This document shows, piece by piece, positions 32,319-37,055 of a stretch of DNA of 37,055 nt. The notes beneath the pieces are model-generated. The model worked only from the letters and a program-made list of their open reading frames with translations, had not been told where the DNA came from and searched no databases. Source of the stretch: Albibeggiatoa sp964388965 (GTDB lineage: Bacteria > Pseudomonadota > Gammaproteobacteria > Beggiatoales > Beggiatoaceae); assembly GCA_964388965.1 (NCBI GenBank), contig CAYMCP010000030.1, positions 1 to 37,055 on the forward strand, written 5' to 3'. The first letter of the stretch is position 1; each line of letters opens with the position of its first letter. A program made the position numbers and the translations under genes.

Positions 32319-32411
32319 ATCTAAACGCCCTCCTCGCTAATCTGAAATTTCATAAAACAGGGCACATTTATTGAGTGAAATAAGGTAAACTTATGCAACT
32401 CCAGCCTTGCT

Positions 32412-34400
32412 GTGAAAAGTTTTATGAAACTATCAGCAATAAAGCCGATTCTAAAAAAAATTGTACAATCGCGTCATTCACCTCTAATTGTTGCTTTATT
32501 AATAGGGCATTTGGTTTTTGGAACAATTTTAGGGGTTCGTGCACTTGGTTTTTTTCAAGGGTTAGAACTCACGTCTTACGACCTTATGCTATGGACACGT
32601 TCCATTAGTATACCTGTAGATCAACGCATCACGATGGTGTGGGTGACTGACGAGGATCAACGTATTTGGGGTTGGCCTTTACCTGACGAACATCTTGCCA
32701 GCCTTATTGCAATTATTCAAAATTATAAACCGCGTGCAATTGGATTAAATACTTACCGAGATTTACCCGTACCGCTCATCACGGGTCACGGTTATGAGTA
32801 TTTACTCACGCAATTTAATGATTATGATAATATCTTTGGCGTGAGAAAACACAAGAGTGAAACAGGTGCGCATGTCGATCCCCCCCCATTTTTAGACAAA
32901 AAAGGACAAGTTGGTTTTAACGATTTGGTTGACGACTCCAGAGGAATTTTTCGACGTAGTTTACTTTTTATTAATGATGGTGAAGTACATGGTTTTTATG
33001 GATTATTAATTGCGCTCAAATATCTTGCCCAAGAAGGTATTTTCCCAGAAAATCATCCAGAAAATGATCACTACATGGTTTTAGGAAAATCGGTTTTGAA
33101 GCCGTTGCAATCTGATTTTGGTGGTTATGTAAAAAGTGATATGGGCGGTTTTCAGATTATGATGAATTATCCCGGCGCACCAAGTGAATTTAACGCATTG
33201 AGTATGACGCGCGTATTAACAGGACGTTTTAATCCAAGAGACTTTGAAAATAAAATTGTCATTATCGGATCAAATGCAGAAGCAACCCCTGATTTTTTAT
33301 ACACACCTTTTGGTTATTGGGAGAATGTTGATCAACGCATACCCGCCTCAGCCGCACACGCTTATACCATTAGTCAACTATTGCGCATGGCAGAAGGTGA
33401 ATCCCAGCCAATGGACTCGTGGAATGAAATGCAAGAAGTTGTATGGATTTGGTTTTGGACACTATTTGGCGCATTAATATGTTTATGGGCACGTTCGCTT
33501 TTACGCTTTACCTTATCATTAATTGGTGGATTAATGTTATTAGTAACATTAGCCTATATCGGTTTTTCGCATAGCTATTGGATATTAATTGCTGCTCCAG
33601 CATTTGGCTGGATGTTGTCTATTATAATCATGATTTCATATTTATCGAATCAGGAAAAAAACCAACGCGCTGAATTAATGCACTTATTTTCTAAACATGT
33701 CTCGAAAGATGTAGCGGAAATTATTTGGAAAGAACGAGAAGAATATTTGACAGAAGGGCGTTTGCGTTCACAACGTTTAATTGCCACTTTATTATTTACC
33801 GATTTACAAAATTTTACGACCGTATCCGAACGCATGGAGCCACAAGAATTAATGGATTGGTTAAATCAGTACATGGAAACGATGGTTTGTGTGGTTGAAA
33901 AACAATACGCAGGGCAAGTTAATAAATTTATCGGTGATGCGATTATGGCAATTTTCGGTGTTCCTATTCCACGTACTGAGCTTAGTCAAGTACACCAAGA
34001 TGCGATGAATGCCGTAGAATGCGCATTAGCTATGCGTAAAGAAATGGAGCGATTACGTGAAACTTGGCAAACACAAGGCTTGCCACTCATTCGGATGCGG
34101 GTAGGTATTTGTACGGGACCTGTGGTTGCTGGTAGTTTGGGGGGAGTTGAACGCCAAGAATATACGGTATTGGGCGACACAGTCAACACAGCTTCTCGTT
34201 TAGAAAGCTTCGATAAGGCAGTAGACACAGATAATCCGTGCCGAATTTTAATAAGTCAAACTACAAAAGATTGTTTGGGTGATCGCTTCGAGACAGAATG
34301 TGTTGGCTCAGTTAATTTAAAAGGTAAAGAAGTAAAAGTAACAATTTATAGCGTTATCGGCATTAAACAACCAAGCCGTACTGATTTAGATGATTTTTAA
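32412..34400 (+). CDS. CHASE2-domain class III adenylate cyclase
   Basis: 662 residues from a GTG at 32412, or 658 from the ATG at 32424; neither has a clear ribosome site. Membrane helix about 21-45, then an extracellular CHASE2 domain (about 50-340; LTSYDLMLWTRSISIPVDQR near the start), then three membrane helices at about 343-413, then a linker and class III cyclase domain at about 455-650. Metal-binding Asp residues are in LLFTDLQNFT and FIGDAIMAIFG; YTVLGDTVNTASRLE is the catalytic segment, and the Lys of VNKFIGD favours ATP over GTP. It is expected to make cAMP in response to an unknown extracellular signal. It lies just after the tRNA gene and is not obviously linked to its neighbours. 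Confidence 0.93.
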   Translation: MKSFMKLSAIKPILKKIVQSRHSPLIVALLIGHLVFGTILGVRALGFFQGLELTSYDLMLWTRSISIPVDQRITMVWVTDEDQRIWGWPLPDEHLASLIAIIQNYKPRAIGLNTYRDLPVPLITGHGYEYLLTQFNDYDNIFGVRKHKSETGAHVDPPPFLDKKGQVGFNDLVDDSRGIFRRSLLFINDGEVHGFYGLLIALKYLAQEGIFPENHPENDHYMVLGKSVLKPLQSDFGGYVKSDMGGFQIMMNYPGAPSEFNALSMTRVLTGRFNPRDFENKIVIIGSNAEATPDFLYTPFGYWENVDQRIPASAAHAYTISQLLRMAEGESQPMDSWNEMQEVVWIWFWTLFGALICLWARSLLRFTLSLIGGLMLLVTLAYIGFSHSYWILIAAPAFGWMLSIIIMISYLSNQEKNQRAELMHLFSKHVSKDVAEIIWKEREEYLTEGRLRSQRLIATLLFTDLQNFTTVSERMEPQELMDWLNQYMETMVCVVEKQYAGQVNKFIGDAIMAIFGVPIPRTELSQVHQDAMNAVECALAMRKEMERLRETWQTQGLPLIRMRVGICTGPVVAGSLGGVERQEYTVLGDTVNTASRLESFDKAVDTDNPCRILISQTTKDCLGDRFETECVGSVNLKGKEVKVTIYSVIGIKQPSRTDLDDF

Positions 34401-34417
34401 TGATACTGAGAGTTGCT

Positions 34418-34435
34418 TGCAAAATAAATTTTGCA
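34418..34435. promoter_or_regulatory. 18-base palindrome upstream of znuA (possible operator)
   Basis: TGCAAAAT-AA-ATTTTGCA is a perfect inverted repeat with 8-base arms, in the 78-base spacer before the metal-transporter operon. A metal-responsive regulator such as Zur would be the obvious binder, but the sequence is not a known Zur box by eye and could instead be a weak hairpin after the cyclase gene. Confidence 0.35.
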
Positions 34436-34454
34436 TACCACTATTTAAATTTAT

Positions 34455-34469
34455 CTTATTCAAAATAAG
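34455..34469. promoter_or_regulatory. Second inverted repeat overlapping the znuA ribosome site
   Basis: CTTATT-CAA-AATAAG, 6-base arms, with the right arm running into the AAGGTG ribosome site of znuA. A repressor bound here would block initiation; AT-rich chance is possible. Confidence 0.25.
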
Positions 34470-34478
34470 GTGTAAATT

Positions 34479-35360
34479 ATGAAAAAATTTTTTTATCTAC
34501 TCCTCCTCTTATATGGTGGTGCTGCTTGGGCGCAATTGCCTATTTATGTCAGCATATTACCGCAAAAATATTTTATAGAACGGATTGGCGGTGAACAAGT
34601 TGATGTATCCGTCATGGTACAAGCAGGACACAGTCCCGCAACTTATGAGCCTACACCTTCACAAATGGCAAAATTAAGCCAAGTCACTTTATATTTTCGC
34701 ATTGGTGTGGCGTTTGAAGATGTATGGTTGCCTAAATTACAGCAAAATAATCCGCAACTCATCATCATTGATGCTAGGCAAGGTATTGAATTACAAACAA
34801 TGCCAGACATAGAGGAAGTATTAGCCGAACATCACGAAGATGAGCATCATGAAGACGAACATCACCATCATGGTGCATTCGATCCACACATTTGGCTAAA
34901 TCCCCGTTTAGTTAAAATTATGGCACAACAAATTTTGCAACAATTAATTAAATACGATCCAACTCGTCAAGCGTTATACCAACAAAATCATGCGCAATTT
35001 GTCCAAGAATTAGAACAAGTAGATACTGAAATCCAAACCATACTTGCTAAGATTGAACATAGAAAATTTATGGTTTTTCATCCTTCTTGGGGTTATTTTG
35101 CTCAAGCCTATCATTTACAGCAAATTCCTATTGAAATTAAAGGTAAATCCCCCAATCCAAAAGACTTAGCGCATTTAATTCATTATGCGAAACAACATAA
35201 AATTAAAGTGATTTTTGTACAAAAGCAATTCAGCCAAAAAGCAGCGCAGGCAATTGCCAATAGTACGCAAGCGCAATTAATTAGCGTAGACCCGTTGGCT
35301 TTAAATTATCTTGAGAATTTAGTCCAAACAGCGAAAACATTTGCTAAAGCGATGCAATAG
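34479..35360 (+). CDS. znuA: Zinc/manganese ABC transporter solute-binding protein (ZnuA type)
   Basis: 293 residues with a signal peptide (MKKFFYLLLLLYGGAAWA). Belongs to the cluster A-I metal-binding family: GHSPATYEPTPSQM carries the first His ligand (His52), then a His/Asp/Glu-rich loop (about 112-131, HHEDEHHEDEHHHHG), DPHIWLNPRL and FHPSWGYFAQAY with further ligands. The His-rich loop favours zinc. Captures metal in the periplasm for ZnuBC. AAGGTG precedes the ATG by 6 bases; six bases separate it from the ATPase gene. Confidence 0.9.
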   Translation: MKKFFYLLLLLYGGAAWAQLPIYVSILPQKYFIERIGGEQVDVSVMVQAGHSPATYEPTPSQMAKLSQVTLYFRIGVAFEDVWLPKLQQNNPQLIIIDARQGIELQTMPDIEEVLAEHHEDEHHEDEHHHHGAFDPHIWLNPRLVKIMAQQILQQLIKYDPTRQALYQQNHAQFVQELEQVDTEIQTILAKIEHRKFMVFHPSWGYFAQAYHLQQIPIEIKGKSPNPKDLAHLIHYAKQHKIKVIFVQKQFSQKAAQAIANSTQAQLISVDPLALNYLENLVQTAKTFAKAMQ

Positions 35361-35366
35361 ACAATT

Positions 35367-36101
35367 ATGGTGATTCAACTCGATAATATTAGTTTTGCTT
35401 ATGATACGCCAATTATTTTAGAAAATATTAGTTTAACTGTTGAAAAACAAGAGTTTCTAGGCATTGTTGGACCAAATGGTGGCGGTAAAAGCACTTTGCT
35501 AAAAATCATTTTGGGTCTGCTAAAGCCTACGCAAGGACAAGTACGCATTTTTGGTGAAACACCGATAAAACAACGGGTTAATATTGGTTATGTACCGCAA
35601 TTTGCTAATTTTCCACGTTATTTCCCTATTTCTGTACAACAAACCGTGTTAATGGGACGTTTAGGTGTAAGTCGCAGTTGGTTTAGATTTAATCATGCAG
35701 ACAAAGCGATTGCTCGACAAGCGATGCAAATCACACAAATTGATGATTTAGCTCAACGTCAAATTGGTTGTTTATCGGGCGGACAGTTGCAACGTGTATT
35801 AATTGCCCGTGCTTTAGCCTGTCAGCCGAAAATTTTGATTTTAGATGAACCAACAGCAAATATTGATCAACGAGTAGAAGAAGATATTTTTGATCTGTTA
35901 AAAAAATTGAATCAAACATTAACAATTATTGTAGTATCGCATGATATTGGCTTTATTTCCGCCTATGTGAATCGAGTGGCTTGTTTAAATAAAACCTTAT
36001 TGTGTCATCAAACATCACCGCTTACGCCACATAAGTTAGAGCAGTTATACCATATTCCAATTCATGCTATCCAACATCAACATTATTTAGGTTCTCCATG
36101 A
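35367..36101 (+). CDS. znuC: Zinc/manganese ABC transporter ATP-binding protein (ZnuC type)
   Basis: 244 residues. Walker A GPNGGGKST (about residues 34-42), Q-loop GYVPQFANFPRYFP, signature LSGGQLQRVLIARAL, Walker B ILILDEPTANID and the H-loop His in IIVVSHDIG are all intact. It drives import through ZnuB. Its stop overlaps the start of the permease gene by four bases, so translation is coupled. Confidence 0.93.
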   Translation: MVIQLDNISFAYDTPIILENISLTVEKQEFLGIVGPNGGGKSTLLKIILGLLKPTQGQVRIFGETPIKQRVNIGYVPQFANFPRYFPISVQQTVLMGRLGVSRSWFRFNHADKAIARQAMQITQIDDLAQRQIGCLSGGQLQRVLIARALACQPKILILDEPTANIDQRVEEDIFDLLKKLNQTLTIIVVSHDIGFISAYVNRVACLNKTLLCHQTSPLTPHKLEQLYHIPIHAIQHQHYLGSP

Positions 36102-36922
36102 GTACATTTTTTGATGCTTTATGGCAATTTAGCTTTTTACAACATGCCATTATCGCAGGTTTATTGGCGAGTATTGGTTGCGGCGTAGTCGGTACTTACG
36201 TCGTGGTAAAACGCATTACTTTTTTAGCAGGTGGTATTGCCCATGCTGTACTAGGTGGGATGGGAATTGCGTATTATTTTCAACAACCTGTACTAGCCGG
36301 CGCACTCGTAACGGCGTTAGGTACTGCTTTGTTTATTGGTTGGGTTTATCTACATAATCAACAAAATGAAGATACTTTAATTGGTGCGGTATGGGCAACA
36401 GGTATGGCAGTTGGAATTTTATTTATTGCGCAAACACCCGGTTATAACGTAGATTTAATGAGTTATTTATTCGGTAATATTTTAATGGTATCGCGCACAG
36501 ATTTATATTTAATGGCATCATTAGATATGGTCATTATATTTACTGTAATAGTTTTTTATAGACAATTGTTAATTACTTGTTTTGATGAGGAATTTGCTCA
36601 ATTACGCAATATTTCAATTACATTTTTTTACCTATTACTGCTATGTATGGTTGCGCTGACAGTAGTGTTATTAATTCGAGTTGTTGGATTAATTTTAGTG
36701 ATCGCATTATTGACTTTGCCCGCTGCAATTGCGTTACAGTATGCGGTTTCCTTACATCGTATTATGTTATTTTCTAGCATATTGGGTATGTTATTCACAT
36801 CGACAGGTTTAGGGCTTGCTTATGAGTACAATTCCCCAGCGGGTGCAAGTATCATTTTAGTAGCGGCAGGTAGCTATTTAATTTCGACTTTATTGATTCA
36901 ACCATTATTTTTTAAGCGTTAA
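36098..36922 (+). CDS. znuB: Zinc/manganese ABC transporter permease (ZnuB type)
   Basis: 274 residues with about eight membrane helices, ABC-3 permease family. Characteristic segments are AGLLASIGCGVVGTYVVVKR, then FLAGGIAHAVLGGMGIAYYF near the N-terminus, and the LLIRVVGLILVIALLTLPAA cytoplasmic coupling helix region. Complete, ending 6 residues after a long hydrophobic helix. Last gene of znuACB; no terminator is visible before the group II intron about 80 bases downstream. Confidence 0.93.
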   Translation: MSTFFDALWQFSFLQHAIIAGLLASIGCGVVGTYVVVKRITFLAGGIAHAVLGGMGIAYYFQQPVLAGALVTALGTALFIGWVYLHNQQNEDTLIGAVWATGMAVGILFIAQTPGYNVDLMSYLFGNILMVSRTDLYLMASLDMVIIFTVIVFYRQLLITCFDEEFAQLRNISITFFYLLLLCMVALTVVLLIRVVGLILVIALLTLPAAIALQYAVSLHRIMLFSSILGMLFTSTGLGLAYEYNSPAGASIILVAAGSYLISTLLIQPLFFKR

Positions 36923-37001
36923 ATTTTGACGTTTTAGATCGTGAAAAATGTGTAAATTAATATACTTACTTTTCATTTTTCCTTATGACGACACATAGCG
37001 T

Positions 37002-37055
37002 ATAGGGGTAGAGAAAAGCCTTACGGCATTCCCCTCCCTCCGAACCGTGCGTGCG
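37002..37055 (-). mobile_element. Group II intron, 3' end (part of domain V and all of domain VI)
   Basis: Read on the minus strand the edge begins CGCACGCACGGTTC, matching the 3' strand of the conserved group II intron domain V hairpin. A GGAGGGAGGGGAATGCC-GTAA-GGC stem-loop and CTCTACCCCTAT follow, which fit domain VI with its branch-point A and the intron 3' end. The 5' strand of domain V and any reverse transcriptase would lie beyond the window. The exact 3' boundary (about 37002) is inferred. Confidence 0.75.

Noticed and set aside
32101..32319. 72-residue minus-strand frame starting MVPMVGLEPTQ
   Set aside because: It is the antisense translation of the tRNA-Leu gene, a common false gene.
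32393..32608. 71-residue plus-strand frame with AAGGT before its ATG, overlapping the start of the adenylate cyclase
   Set aside because: Out of frame with the cyclase and Cys-rich without a recognised pattern. The ribosome site is notable and could serve a leader peptide, but there is no other support.

Overview
The window reads as AT-rich chromosomal DNA of a filamentous or sulfur-oxidising gammaproteobacterium, most like Beggiatoa/Thiotrichales. This is an inference from gene content: nitrogen fixation, PilE-type pilin, caspase/STAND proteins, a giant DUF11/beta-propeller surface protein, split NuoD, and PF10282-type repeats. No rRNA is present to confirm it. Both edges carry mobile DNA: an IS630-type transposase stub at the left and the 3' end of a group II intron at the right. 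A 100-N assembly gap lies at 17026-17125.

Layout. (1) 955-4775, minus strand: a nitrogen-fixation operon nifB - fdxN-type ferredoxin - DUF269 - DUF683 - fdxB - two unrecognised proteins. It is led by a textbook sigma-54 promoter (4821-4838) and two NifA upstream activator sites (TGT-N10-ACA at 4888 and 4921). These proteins make and deliver the FeMo-cofactor precursor and supply electrons. (2) 5253-13401: a type IV pilin, then convergently a 2488-residue exported protein with two beta-propellers, eight DUF11-like repeats, a beta-helix-like stretch and a duplicated C-terminal module. (3) 13873-17580, plus strand: a compact three-gene cassette encoding a 180-residue unknown, a caspase-NACHT protein and a pentatricopeptide-repeat (PPR) protein. 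The last two lie in one continuous reading frame broken only by a TAG, and the break falls inside what looks like the helical domain following NACHT. The PPR part holds near-identical 93-bp tandem repeats, collapsed at the assembly gap. This is the strongest candidate for an undescribed system: a conflict or programmed-cell-death protein with a putative RNA-binding repeat sensor. (4) 17780-21163: sdhCDAB with a sigma-70 promoter. (5) 21270-31040, minus strand: argH, a standalone NuoD, a GT-C-like membrane protein, a large MscK/MscM-type mechanosensitive channel, a small lipoprotein and metG. (6) 31180-36922, plus strand: ispA, tRNA-Leu(GAG) with its own promoter, a CHASE2-adenylate cyclase, and a znuACB-type metal importer.

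A short dispersed repeat family (13543, 13757 inverted, 32109) and a perfect 22-nt palindrome (21185) occupy the intergenic spaces. Housekeeping genes (sdh, argH, metG, ispA) are complete and ordinary; the accessory interest is concentrated in regions 1-3 and at the edges.
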